NCBI GenBank assembly: GCA_033002965.1
Contig: JAURVB010014813.1
Span: 62,001 to 126,000, forward strand
DNA from: Piper betle
Taxonomy: Eukaryota > Streptophyta > Magnoliopsida > Piperales > Piperaceae
Direction of reading: 5' to 3'
Length of the DNA stretch: 64,000 nt
The notes beneath the pieces are model-generated. The model saw only the letters and a program-made list of their open reading frames with translations. It ran no database searches and was not told where the DNA came from. Positions 12,113 to 24,384 of this stretch are shown piece after piece; position 1 is the stretch's first letter; every line of letters starts with the position of its first letter. The position numbers and the translations under genes were made by a program.

Positions 12113-13569
12113 CGTATTCGAGAACCATCTGAATTATCATCAACGGGAACTCATAATAATCTCAATCATTCCTCCATAATCATCTACCCTCGGAATCTCT
12201 AGCTGGGAAACCACATTTCTAAGACTCCTTTCACTTCATTATCCAATTCACCCAAAAAAATGCTGAAGACTACTACATTGTTGGCACTTCCACCGTGAAA
12301 GGATTCGAGGGGAGAACCGGTCAAGGTCAGGACTGAATCTTGGAATTTAACCAAATTATAAAGATGATAAAATATAATCAAACACAACTTCTTCAAGTCA
12401 AACCACCAAAAAAATATAAAAGCGGGAGCAGAAGCAGTACTCAAATCTATCACACTAATTAGTTCTTTGGTGAAGGGGATTAGATTTTTCAAATCGTCCA
12501 GTATGATTCTTGTGAGAACTCTTTGTATTTCTTACCGATGGAATGCCAAAAAATAACCGTACATGCAATTTAGGATCGTAACCGTATATAAGTTTTCAAG
12601 TTTTCATATTTTCCATTTAGCTCATTAAAAATTAAAAATTAGAAGTTATCTATACATATATTCTCATACTCATTAAATATTCATAACCCAATAACTTTAA
12701 CTTCATTAGATCAATTTTATTTGGGTCAATCATTAATAATATCATATGAAATATATATATATATATAGACACACACACACACATACATGTGTGTGTGTCC
12801 AAAATCTTGCACTGAACTCAATGTTCTCAATATCCCAATTACTTGAAATTATTATTCATTGACCTTTGGCTAAAGATTATTTTATTTAATGTTAATTAAT
12901 TAAAAGATGCTACCATTTATTTTGATAACAAATGCTCATTTACTCCATAAATAAATGCTCAAATGGTCATGGCAGTTTATTAATTTGTAAATTTATATTT
13001 TAATATTTTTAGGTGAAAGGATTGTTATAGTGATTTTTAATATATAATTTTGTTTAGACCCGAAAATACTTTTTGTCATGCAATCTAATGTAACGATAAG
13101 AAATAACTTCGTTACTGTTCGTGGATTGTGAGCCTCAAACCCGAAGGATAAAGGTTGGCATCTAAAAAGACATCTAGCTATAAAAATTTTATCATTGCTA
13201 AATCTGATAAATCTTAATTTAGAATCTATACTTAATTTAGATAATTAAATCTAAGAGTGTCCATTTCATTTTCGTTTATTTACCTATTGATCGACAAAAA
13301 AAAACATCATTAGGTCATAATCATGACCATCATACAGAACATTCAAGGCGATCATAAACAGCCAATCGGAAGTCCACCGTCATATCTACTCCTTCCTAAA
13401 CCAATTGCGCAAGCTCATCTGCTCTACAGCATCGTCATGAGTTACAAATTACAATGCATCCCGATCAACAATTGCAGTCTACCAACCATGCCTTTGCCTA
13501 CTTGTTGAAGCTCAATCAATTGGAATAACATATACTAATATGTAGCTATCTATCTATCTAGCTAAATTG
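12113..13569. other. Intergenic, no supported gene
   Basis: Between the hAT element and the ankyrin gene. A 97-codon minus ORF at 12199-12492 matches no family I know. The notable structure is a (TA)n run next to (AC)n and (GT)n tracts at about 12750-12800. The 3' untranslated region of the ankyrin gene should lie just below 13570. Confidence 0.55.
12766..12799. repeat. Palindromic (AC)n/(GT)n microsatellite
   Basis: A GACACACACAC tract is followed at once by TGTGTGTGTGTC, separated only by acatacatg, so the strand can fold into a hairpin. A (TA)n run sits directly upstream. Confidence 0.75.
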
Positions 13570-15623
13570 TCAGTAGAGATGATATCCAGACATGTGAGAA
13601 GAATCAAGGTCAGAGTACGTCCGATCCTGCATGGAATGCTCCGACGTCTCCTTCCTCCGACTCGCCCTCTTCTTCTTCCTCCACTCCGTCTTCGTCGCCC
13701 AGAGGGTGAACAGCATCACCCCGAGCCCAACGCACACAGTCCCCACCGTCCCCGCCGCGATGACCAGCAGCGCCACCCGCACCCACCGGCTCCCACCGTC
13801 GTTTGGCATGATTACCCACATGGCCGCCATGTACGCCACCACCATGAACGACACCGCCGCCCACATCACCTTGTGCGTCACCACCAGCAGCCGCCGCATC
13901 GACTTCTCCTGGAACGGTATCACGCTTACCAGGATGGTGACGATGGCCAGCGACAGGAACAGCGCCAGCGTGTTGCTGATGATGAACAGCTTGAACGACC
14001 TCGTCTTCCCCGCCGACGACTTGCCGACGGACGGCCCCTCCTGCAGCACAGCCACCGGGGGGCTGATGGAGGCGGCGAAGGTGACGGTGGCGATCAGCAC
14101 CGCTACCACAGTGATCTTGTTCCGGGCGCTGCGCAGGCCCTCGCTGTTGAGCTCCCTCTCCTTGTCCCGCCTGCTGCTCGCGTGCTGCTTCTGGTAGTAG
14201 GAGCTAGACGACGAGTTCGATAATATCGTCTTCCTCATCAGAGCCGCCGGCGACCCTGTGTCTGATCCGTGTCTCATTTTAACATGGTTCCTCTGCAGCA
14301 GCTCTTGGGAGCTGTCTATGGTTCTCTTGATGTCTGCAGGGTGGATCATGGGGAAGACGTCGGTGTTCCTCTTCCCGCCGGCGTTCTCCAGTGCTGCAAC
14401 CAGCTGCAACGCCGACGAGTTGCTCACATCGGTTTCGAGTAGGTCGAGCGCAGTGAATCCGCTCCTATTCAGCGCATTCACATCCACGCTGGTTCTTCTC
14501 AACAAGTACTTCACCATCTGCGTTCAACAAGTTGTTTGTTTTTTGCCATGCACACACACATATATAGATATATACATGCGACATCACATGACCAAAGAGG
14601 TCCATTTGTGATCAATCTTACATGGGGAAGCTTGGCGGCGACTGCTAGGTGCAAGGCGGAGTTGCCGTCGTCGTCTGCGACGTTCACAAGTCTGGTGACA
14701 TCCAGTTTGTCGACCAAGTACTTGACGGTTTGGAGCTGGTTGTTCCTGACGCTAAGGTGGAGAACTGTCTCGCCCCGCCTCGTTAGCATCTGGGCCAAAT
14801 CCAGACCCGACGATAGGATTTCGTCGATGATCTTGACGTGACCTCTGATAGCAGCTTGGTGCAGAGGAGTTCTACCTTCGTTGTCCTGCTGGGAACAGAG
14901 GTCTTGGTCAATCGCCATGAGCTCCTTGGCAATCTCCAAGTGACCTTTGCTCGCAGCCGAGTGGAGTGGGCCGAATCCGTTCTCATCCACTTTCCATGCA
15001 AAATCCGGACGTACTTTCAATATCTCCCTAACAATGTCTGCACCACAATCAAAATATTTACATATAAGGCTGTATATAAGCAACAAATGACCCTGTTACA
15101 TAGCAGGACACAAATTAATCAGATAACCTTACACATCATGTCAAGCATATATATCGGGTTTGTTATATGTACCTGTGTGACCACTTGCAACAGCTGCATG
15201 AAGGGATGTAGTTGGGGCGTCTTCTTCAAGTAGGAGCAGCCAAGAACTGTTCAAGAGGTGTTTAACAACGTCTAGCCGGCCATTGGCGCAGGCTACATTG
15301 AGAGCACTCCTTTGGGTATCGTTCAGTTCGTAGGAGACCCAAGGATCGTAACTCAAAAGCAGCTTCAACATGTCCAAGTTGCCTTGCCGGCTTGCTTCGT
15401 GGAGAGGAGTCTCCATCTTGTCGTTTGTGACCGAGACGAGCTCAGGTTTTAGCTGAATGATCTCGGAGGCCATGTCCAGGTATCCGAACTTGGCAGCGAG
15501 GTGGAGAGGCGTGTTTAGCGACCGAGCAGCCACCTGCCGGAGAATGGCACTGTCTTCTTGGACTAGAGCTTTGAGTGCAATCACATCTCCTCGAACACAA
15601 GCGTCGAATAGCTTGCTGTCCAT
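13570..15623 (-). CDS. Ankyrin-repeat membrane protein with PGG-type domain (ACD6/ITN1-like)
   Basis: Members of this plant family are membrane proteins linked to salicylate defence, cell death or salt/ABA signalling; the partner of this one is unknown. There are three exons with consensus GT-AG borders: 15173-15623, 14622-15037 and 13570-14517. They join in frame to 604 codons plus stop. Residues 1 to about 290 hold roughly seven ankyrin repeats with TPLHLAA, TPLHEAS, GPLHSAAS, TPLHQAA, TVLHLSV and SALHLAV cores. From about residue 420 there is a PGG-type domain with four hydrophobic helices, from NKITVVAVLIATVTFAAS to VMWAAVSFMVVAYMAAMWV. The name-giving PPGG turn reads SPPVAV here. The C-terminus is a basic cytosolic tail. 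The reading frame is intact throughout. Confidence 0.92.
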
Positions 15624-17391
15624 GTTGAAAGGAGGAAGAGTAGGCTACTCTTGCAATGGATAGAGGTGAAAGCTCAAGTCTGGTTGATATAAAAGGAGGA
15701 AATGGGACAAGAATAGGAAGAGTCAGGGATAAGGAAACTTCCCAAACATTTTAGACGGATTTTGAAAGTTGCCAAGTGATTGCTCTTGCGTGTGCGGGAG
15801 GATGACAAGGTAGGAGGTTGGTAGCGAAATCCAAGTCAATTAGATTCCATGGTGTGATATAGAAGGTTTGGTTCGGTATATATCATCTATCCTTTCAACG
15901 GAGATTCTAATATTGCAATTTCTACAAACGCAACAGCGAGGCAACTTCCCGGGTTGAAATAAACTCGTCTAGAACATGTAATTTGTGCTGTTCAATGTTC
16001 GACTTTTTATTCCCCTAGTATACGCACCCTCTTAATCATGGAAGGACCAAAAGAGAAGAGGTAGGTAGGTCGAAGGACCAAGTTGTAGTAGGAGAAATTA
16101 ACGATTCCAGCTCTATGGAAATTAGAGATCGAGTGTCTCTTATCCGATGGACAGTGCTGTACCTTCTTTAATTTTCTAGGTGCAACATTAAAAGCAGAAA
16201 ATGTTTGCATCTGATTTTCTGACCGACGATGGAATACATAGCTGCATGAAACATTGTTTTGCGGATGTTACTGTGGATTTGGCAACTTCAAAGAAAGAGT
16301 GCCACCTGATAAGTTTTTTGGAAAAAGAGGGCCGGCTGTCACGTCCAATTCATGCATTAAAGTCCATGCCGACACGAATAAAAGTAAAATAATAGATTTC
16401 TTTTTGCGTGGAAAAAGAAACTTACATATTTGTTGCGGGGAAAACACACATTTACAATATTCTTACGCTGCAAATTCTGGGTAAGTTCTCGCCCAGGTTA
16501 TGGGTATTAGTCACCAATTCAAGATTCCTGCTCCTATTCTTTTAATCATCTGTTTGGCCGTGTTCTGACCGTAGTGATCAGTATGACATGACGTCATTCT
16601 GATAGTATGGGGAAGCATTCTTCTTGAAGACCATGTCTGAACTAAGAAGAAGAGAGTTGACAAGGCTGCACACTGCAAAATCTTTCTATAAACTAGGCAG
16701 CTAAGATATCCTAAGAGATGGCCGTTTTAAGTCTTAAGTTTTTGTGTTAGTATTTATTTTCTGAAAGAAACGGTTACATTAAATTACACAAGCTATCATA
16801 CCCTCACCAAGCTGGTAATTGCGCAGCCAAGTCAGAAGCCGGCCAAAAGCTCGATTCACCTCGTCTGATAAAACTTAATTATAAGTAAATGAATTAATTA
16901 CGATTAGGGTTTCGAGCTGCAAACATATAATTAAAGTATAAATAGAAATATTTTGATGTATAAAATGTCATGTATTTAGACCATCTACATTAAAATTTCC
17001 GGAACTCTTGGCTTATAATAACCGCATATATGCGCTGCATGTAAAGGCTCTGTATACCCAAAGAAGTCTTACATATCCAGTGACATTGAAACTGAGTAGA
17101 CCTTTTATAAAAACAAAGGAAAAAGAGAAACGAATGAAAACGTGGACCTCTTCATTTCTCAAACAAGCAACGATTGAGGACATCGGTCAAGTCACGAGGA
17201 TGACTAAAGGGGGAATATCGTTGAATAGATGACCTCAGGCTATTCATGGGCTTTTTTTTATTCATGGGCTTTTGATAACGATGATTGGGCTAAACGGTTT
17301 TTGGATTATTTGAGCCCACTCCTTTTGAAGGAAGCGTGCACGACACGAGGATCGTCCTGGTTGAACTCGAAAAACCACTTGTAAGTCAACT

Positions 17392-17393
<2 letters not shown>
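15624..17393. other. Intergenic and ankyrin-gene promoter region
   Basis: This 1.8-kb spacer has no recognisable coding sequence; ORFs of 60-76 codons near 16007-16484 and 17008-17232 show no domain. The first few hundred bases should contain the ankyrin gene promoter, but no canonical TATA box was found in the expected place. The region ends at the (TA)n tract that borders the nested transposon. Confidence 0.55.

Positions 17394-17426
<33 letters not shown>
17394..17426. repeat. (TA)n microsatellite, left border of the TIR element
   Basis: About 16 TA units directly abut the left terminal inverted repeat. A matching (TA)n borders the other end, consistent with insertion into one TA microsatellite. 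Confidence 0.9.
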
Positions 17427-17428
<2 letters not shown>

Positions 17429-17558
17429 ATTGGCTATTCTGGGGCGACCGCAAGAATAGTTTCCTGTGGTCGCTCTAATCTGGGCCGTCAGATCTAATCT
17501 GACGATTCAGATTTATTTTTAAAAAATCTAATTTTTACCCTCCCCCTCCCACTGCCCG
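17427..17558 (+). repeat. Left terminal inverted repeat
   Basis: This pairs with 23986-24117 in inverted orientation. Conserved blocks include AATAGTTTCCTG, GGTCGCTCTAATCT and GTCAGATCTAATCTGACG. Confidence 0.85.
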
Positions 17559-17979
17559 GCGCCGCCGCCCTCGCCGCGACACGGCCGCCGCGCCGCCACC
17601 CTTCGCCGCGCCCACGTCCATCGTGCCGCCACCGTCACCGTCACCGCACCTGTCGGCGTCGTCGCGCCCACGTCCCCGCCCGCGTCGCCTCCCGGGTCGC
17701 CCGCCGCGCCCCATTACGACCCCGCGGGCGGGTCGAGAGGAGCGCGGCGGCGCAGGCGGGGTCGGGAGGGGCAAAGACCCGGCGTGGGCATGGTGACTTG
17801 GCCGAGGAGCAAGGGCGGCGGCGCGGCCATGGGTGCAACGGAGGTCGATGGCGACGCGGGCTCGGGCGCGGCGACATGGACGAGGGCGGCGCCGTGGACG
17901 GGGGCGCGGCGAAGGGTGCTTCAATGGCGCGCGGCAGGGGCGAAGGATGCTGGGCTAGGTGACGCGAGCAGGGGCGGCG

Positions 17980-20900
17980 TGTAAAAACCCCCGCAACTCG
18001 AGTCAGGGTTTTATAACCGTTAGCCGGTCGGTTTGATCGGGACTCGAGTCGGTTCAGCTTTCAGAACGCGTGTGCGGGGCCGAGCCGGCCGTGTGCACAT
18101 GCTATGAGGGTTCATGTATACCCAAGTATCGATGATAGCGTCAGATACGCATCAGCAGACTGAGTTATCAGTAGATATGAGAGTATACAATTGAGATGTT
18201 ATTTTATTTTATTTTTTTATTGTGACCGTAGAATTAGTATAGGCCGAATAACGCATTAGGACGCGTTAGAAGGTATTCGGGTGGGTTATTAGTTGTACGG
18301 CATGTCATTTGGGTGTTGTGATATTTTGTTTGATTTTATGGGATTTTTCCCAATTTTTCTAGATTTTTCTAGGATTTATTCCGAGTCGGTTATCATTCTT
18401 GACTCGAGCCGGTGTCGAGTCAAGTTTTATTTACAACCTTGCCATCACCTATACCCCTCATCTTCCTCCCCAAACCCCATCCCGTGTTTTTGCCGCCGCC
18501 GCCCTTGAGGTCGTGCCACCGTCGTGGACGCCGGACCGCCACCGATCGACGCCGCCCAGCCCGGCCGTGCCGTCGCCTCGCCGCCTCGACCACGCCCGGC
18601 CACCGTCAGCTGCCGCGACTGCCGGAAATCGCCCTCGACTTCTCCTCTGTCCCGACGTGATTTCTCCGCCGCCTGCACCGGACCGCCGCCGCCGTGACGT
18701 CGGAGCTTCTCCCCTCGACCCCCCTACCCTTCCCCTCTGCTTAGCACCGCCGTCGAGGGTCGGCCGTGGGTGTCAAACCCGTGATTCGAGTCAGGGTTTT
18801 ACGTTACCGAACCAGTCGGTTCGATCGTTGGTTCGAGTCGAGTCGGTTTCATGAATCGCGTGCTGAGTCGAGACCAGCCGTGAGTTATGAGCGATGAGAG
18901 TCAGGTGTACCTGAATATATGATGATAACGTCGAGAAGATGGTGAGATACGAGTTATCTGAATATATGAAAGTATGCAGTATTTTTTCTTTTTATATGTT
19001 TGATCGTAGAAATAGTTTTAGGCCGAATAACGCATTAGGACGCGTTTGATTATATTCGGGTGGGTTATTAGTTATAGAGCATGCCATTTGGATGTTGTTG
19101 TGTTTGTTTTATTTTATGTGATTTTTCCATATTTTTCTAGATTTTTTTAGAATTTATTACGAACTAGTTATTATTTTGACTCGAGTCGGAATCGAGTCAA
19201 TACTTATTTACGAAACTGCCACTAGAGCATTTCTTCTTCTTCCCCGACCATTCTCACCCAAACCCTCGCCGCCGCCACTGTGGTGTGCTGCCGCCGCCGC
19301 CGCCGACGCCGTGCTGCCGCCGATCGACGCCGCCCTGCCCCGCCTTGCCGTCGCCGTGCCGCCACGACCAACCCCGGCCACCGTCGCGCCGCCACGACGC
19401 CGGAATCCGCCCCGCGAACCGCGACGCGCCGCCCACTGATTCCGCCGCCGTCCGGGCCGCGCCGCCGCCGCTGTGACCCCGACGACCACCCCCTCGACGT
19501 CGCCGACGTTTCCCCCATCGTCCCGACCACCGTCGAGGCCGGCCGGAGCCTCGATCGGAGAACGCCGCCGCCGCCACCCACTTTCGACGCCGCCGCCGAC
19601 GGCCATCGCCGCCTCGGTTACTTTGTTTGACACCACCATCGGACCAAGCTCGTCGAGCTGGTGCCGATAGACCCCTTGATTGCCCCGTCCCGAATCGTCG
19701 CCGGAAAACCGTCGGAATCCGCCGGAAAACCGCCGATACTCGCCGGAAAACCGCCGGAACCGCCGGAAAATTGGATTCGAGGGAAGTCCGCCGGATCATC
19801 CGCCGAACGCACCCGGTCCAATCTGATCGGACTTCGGACGCCGCTAGGTGCCGAATTCGAGTTTCGAGCCGCGAAACGGAAACCCTAGCCGTCGCCGATT
19901 TTCGACGACGCGAGGTATAATTTATTTTAACTTAATTATTTGAAAGTATTGATTATTAGAATTTGCATGTTATGATTGATGAATTGTGCATTGTAATTAC
20001 TTATATAAATGTGGATTTAATTTAGAATAAAATATGAAATTTGTGGAATTGTGTGGTGTTAAAAATAGAAGTTATGAAACTAATTAGGGTTATTAAGTAA
20101 TAATCATGATCTAATGTAAACTAACCTAAGTAGACTTGTTAGAATTGATATAGGTTGATGTGTGACGGTTGATGTGTGATTGTGTTGATTGTGCGTGCAT
20201 GGTATAGGATATGTGATTCATCATGCGGGCGTTAGTTTTTAGCTTGATTGTGTAGGTACGGTGTAGGAGCTCGCCGCCTAGGCGCGTGGACCCGTTTGGA
20301 GCTTCTACCAGGTCCGTTTAGGACTCGTTCTCTGATTTACGCTACTCTCTTGTGTATTTGATTTATTATGTGCAGGACGAGTTAAGTGGCGTTTTATCGG
20401 ATCCCACTTAACTCGGGCCATTTAGCCAACAGTTCTTTTCCGGATTAATAACCCTCGAGGATGAGATCCCTCGAGTTTGTTTTCGAACTTCAGATCCAGC
20501 TCACGTTGCCTTCGGGCCTATTGTATAAATCCCAACCCAGACCTATATATATGTATAGTTTTCGTGTTTTGGTGAGAGACTGAATGAGGGAAATCCGACT
20601 ACCGTGCTACGCGAGCGGGCACGTGTGTGTCGACAGTGGGCTCTGGAATGGTGTGCGGGCCGTTTCATTCCCGAGGGATCCTGACAACTCCACCTTTGAG
20701 TTCCTCAAACCCGGAGAAGTGTGGAGGTTCACGGGTACTGCATTGCAGCGCATGTCTAGACTTGTGGTTTCAAAGGGTACTGAAGGCGACTGCCTGAGAG
20801 TACTCGGCCTTCGTGCTCAAGGCCAGGAGTAATATGGAAGGTGCAGAGGGCGGATAGGAACGAGATTTGACGCGAGAAGCAATAGAGAAATGGCCGAGGC

Positions 20901-23900
20901 ATGAGAATGTGAAAGATAGGGGGACGCTGTCGACCCGATGGCGACGGCTCCCGTATGTGCCCTGATGAGAGTTCTTGAGGAAGTATATGGTTTTGATTCA
21001 ACAGGAGAGTTTGCTCTCCTGTGCCAGTTTGATATTAGTTATTTTCCGGGCCGGTAACACTCGTTACTGACGGTTTTCCTATATATATGTAGGTGAGAAA
21101 TGCGAAGCGATGAAAGCTGTCGGGACTGCGGAGGAGCAGCACGGAACCGCGCACACATGTACCTGCCGCGTGTAACGTATGTATAATGGTGTGTTATTGT
21201 TACGTAAATGATAATTTTGATGTGTTTGTTTGAGATAAATTGCTTGATATGAAACGAACTGGATAAATATGAATGAGTAGGGAGCCTTGGAGTTCAGACT
21301 CGGCTCAGGTAAAAACGAATGAGATAATGGTTGAATGTCATGGTAGATTAGTATGTGTTACCGTATTTTTATAAAATAGTATATATTTTCTTTTGGTTTT
21401 TCATTTATTATTTTGTCTTGTCTTTGCTTGTACATCATAGCATGCATGTAGGACTACGTTAGAACCCACGCATCCCATCCATGCATTTCATGTTTGCATC
21501 TCCATCTTGAGACACCGAGGGCAGATCCGGGTCGGCTTAACCGAACCCAGTAGATTAGCGAACGGTTCGGTCGCCGGTGACATTTCCGGGTCGGTTCACG
21601 GGTGAGCCGAAACGGGGTGTTACAGTGAGTCGTCGGAGCGGCCGGACGCCCCGACCGCACTCGACGCCGCCGTTGGTGGCCATCGCCGCCACGGCTGTCC
21701 TCGTCGTCACCACCATTGGGTTCAGCTCACCGAGACGGTGCTAACCCCTACCTCCGATTGCCTCGCCGGAGCAATCACCGGAAAACCATCGAAGCTGCCG
21801 GAAAACCGCCGGCACAGTCGCCGGAAAACCGCCGACTCACCTTCACCGCCTTCGTTCGTCGGCACCGATTTCAGCGCCGATCGCGAGGTGGTTCTTCCTT
21901 TTTTAGAATTATTGCATACATGTTATTGTCATAGTAGCATATTAGAATTAATTTTATTAACTTCATGATTTGTTTAATTAATCGTGATTATGATAAACAT
22001 GTGATGATTAGTGTAAATTGTGTTGTATGATGCGAATGCTTAGTAAGGAAATTGTTAGTAAACTATTGCATAGTTAATTAAATGCTTGCTAATGAGTTAA
22101 ATTATGAACTTGGACGAATTAGGTTTTTGCATGCTAGTATTGAGTTAGATGGATTAAATTGATTAAACCATTGTCACCTAATTAGAATAGGAATGCTTTG
22201 AAATTGGAATTAAAAGTGCTAGGTAATAAGTAACGTATGAAATGATAAAATTAGTAACTTGCTTGACAATTAGAAATGTAGGGTAATTATCGAGATGATT
22301 GTCATGCTTAATTAGATAATTGTATGTATGTGGATATATTAGTTATATAGGCGTGCATCATATATGTTGGGCGTTAGTAAATAGTTATGTTCATGTAGGT
22401 TCGTTGCAGGAGCTCGCCGTCTAGGCACGAGACTGCGCTTGGAGCTTCTGACAGGTCCGTTAGGACACGCTTCTCAGGTTTTATCGCTCTATTCTATCGA
22501 TGATTTGATTTATTGATTGTAGGACGTGTCAGGTGGATGATTTATTGGACCCCACCTAACACGGGTCACCTAGTCGTTTGTTTTTGGAATTAATAACCCT
22601 CGAGGATGAGATCCCTCGAGTTTGTTTTCGAAAATAAGATCCACCTCAAGTTGCCTTCGGGCCTATTATAATAAATCCCGACCCAGCCCTATAAATAGTT
22701 TTATCGAGTTTTCAGTGAGACAAGAGAAGATGAGTTGACTGCACGTACCATGAGCGGATGCCGTGCCAGTCATAGCGGGCTCTGGATTAGTGCCAGCGGA
22801 CTGTTCCATCCCGAGGGATCCTGACAACTCCGCGTTTGAGTTCCTCACACCCGGAGGACGTGGAGGTTTACGGGTACTGTCTAGTACAGCGCATGTCCGG
22901 ACTTGTGGTTCAAAGGGTACTAAAGGCGACTGCCTGAGAGTACTCGGTCTACGTGCTCAAGACCAGGAGTATTATGGAGGTTCGGAGAGGGCTTAGGATA
23001 AGAGTTTTATGCAGAGTACTGAAAAAGAAGTGCCGTGAGCGGCATAGTACCAGATAGATCGGGATGCTGTCGAGTCAGCTGCTCGACGGCTCCTCTATAG
23101 TTGCCCTTATGAGAGAGTTCTTGAGGAAGATATATATATATATGGATGTTTGCTTTCCATGAGGGTTTACTCTCATGTTCAGTTTGATATTAGCTATTTC
23201 CGGACCAGTGACAACCGTTGCTGACGTTTTCTTACTATATATGTAGGTGAGGAAGAGGATTGGAGTATGCCGGCCTTGACGAAGGACTAGCGGTTGCATT
23301 GCACACACATGCCTGATGCCGCGTCGACTTTTGTGTAAGATATGATGTGACTGCATGATAATTGTGTATGTATATAAGTGTGCAGATATATATATAGATA
23401 TATGCATGCGTTTGTGAGGCTTGTATGCCTTGTTTTGGAAATGTTTGGGATGTTTTGAAGGAAACTCTAATGATGTGTCATGTTGAAATGAAAAAGAACC
23501 AAATGAGCTGAGTATGAGATTGCAGGTGCGCGAGACGCCAAGTAAGAATGTGTGGAGGTTTTAAAACCTTATTGTAATGCAAATTAGTGTTTTATGTATA
23601 TTATATTGTACCGCGTTTTTAACAGGTTGTCCCCTTATTGCACTTTTAGGGGAGACTCTGTCCGTTTTATCCCAGGTTTTCTTTTGAATTTTGTTGCTAT
23701 TTTAATTAATTTGTGTGTGATTATTACCATGATATTCACGTAGTATCCTGTTAGGGTTTTGCATCTCATTCATATACTGTTTGCGCACTTGCGGCATATT
23801 CCATCTTGAGACGTCGAGAGGGGTATGTTGTAGCCGATTAGGTCTTAGGTCAGCCAACTTAATCGGTTTACGAGTAGTTCGATCCTTTGTAACAATTCTG

Positions 23901-23936
23901 GTCCGGGTTGAGAGTAAACCGGATTGGGGTGTTACA
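17980..23936 (+). mobile_element. Outer solo LTR (large LTR, Ty3/Tekay-like), split by an inner LTR
   Basis: It starts TGTAAAAACCCC and ends GGGGTGTTACA, the TG...CA termini of an LTR with extended inverted ends. A perfect 5-bp target duplication, CGGCG, flanks it at 17975-17979 and 23937-23941. Removing the inner insertion (18771-21629) leaves about 3.1 kb. A TATA motif (CTATAAATAG) near 22690 fits a U3 promoter. There is no gag-pol, primer-binding site or second LTR, so it is best read as a solo LTR left by recombination. Long LTRs of this size with TGTAA...TTACA ends are known from Tekay/Del chromoviruses; that lineage call is an inference. Confidence 0.82.
18771..21624 (+). mobile_element. 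Inner solo LTR nested in the outer LTR
   Basis: It starts TGTCAAACCCGTG and ends GGGGTGTTACA, with flanking 5-bp duplications GTGGG (18766-18770) and GTGAG (21625-21629) that differ by one base. It is 2,854 bp long and is a diverged relative of the outer LTR over most of its length. Shared blocks include ACGCATTAGGACGCG, GGAGCTCGCCG and AACCCTCGAGGATGAGATCC. The outer LTR reads continuously across the junction. A TATA-like motif lies near 20549. GC-rich ORFs inside (19176-19920 on both strands) are Pro/Arg-rich and not credible genes. Confidence 0.82.
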
Positions 23937-23985
23937 CGGCGTGGGTGAGCGACGGGAGAGGTGACGGCGGCGGCGCGGTGGACGT

Positions 23986-24115
23986 GGCGGGCAGTGGGAG
24001 GAGAGGTAAAAGTAGGTTTTTTAAAAATAGATCTGAACCGTCAGATTAGATCTGACAGCCTAGATTAGAGCGACCGCAGGAAACTATTCCTGTGGTCGGC
24101 CCCAGACAGCCAATC

Positions 24116-24117
<2 letters not shown>
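23986..24117 (-). repeat. Right terminal inverted repeat
   Basis: The reverse complement of this segment matches 17427-17558. Differences are scattered substitutions and one or two single-base gaps. Confidence 0.85.

Positions 24118-24147
<30 letters not shown>
24118..24147. repeat. (TA)n microsatellite, right border of the TIR element
   Basis: About 15 TA units directly follow the right terminal inverted repeat. Confidence 0.9.
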
Positions 24148-24149
<2 letters not shown>

Positions 24150-24384
24150 CTTAGTTTCATAATTTTTTTAGAATATTTTTTCCTATTTTGTTCAAAGTTT
24201 ATAATATTTATTTTTAAATTTTATTTCTGAGAAACTTATAGCTCATTTGTGTATAATGCATAAAGTATATTATGTTCTTACGTACGTATTCCAACTACAT
24301 TAGAACTAGAAGGTTTATCATATTCTGATACAAATCTTGTAGAAGTACTATTTTTTCAAAGATTATACTAACATTACCATTATT

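Larger units (their letters stand above)
17427..24117. mobile_element. TIR element (Mutator-like candidate) carrying two nested solo LTRs
   Basis: The ends are long inverted repeats. GGATTGGCTATTCTGGGG at 17427 is matched by the reverse complement of the sequence ending at 24117, and the match continues for about 110-130 bases at roughly 90% identity. It is followed by a shared C-rich stretch (CTCCCACTGCCCG). Both ends touch (TA)n. Excluding the LTR insertions, the element would be only about 730 bp, with a GC-rich core (17560-17979 plus 23942-23985) and no transposase, so it is non-autonomous. Long TIRs, a GC-rich filler and a TA-rich target suggest a MULE. The target duplication is hidden in the TA repeat, so the superfamily is an inference. 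Confidence 0.75.

Noticed and set aside
12199..12492. 97-codon minus ORF
   Set aside because: No recognisable motif; it sits in AT-rich DNA next to a transposon and could be chance.
13567..14223. Plus-strand ORF of 218 codons
   Set aside because: It is antisense to ankyrin gene exon 3; its His/Arg/Pro richness is a mirror of the real frame.
17535..19920. Many long GC-rich ORFs on both strands
   Set aside because: They are Pro/Arg/Ala-rich, overlap in several frames, lack domains and lie inside a TIR element and LTRs; they reflect base composition.
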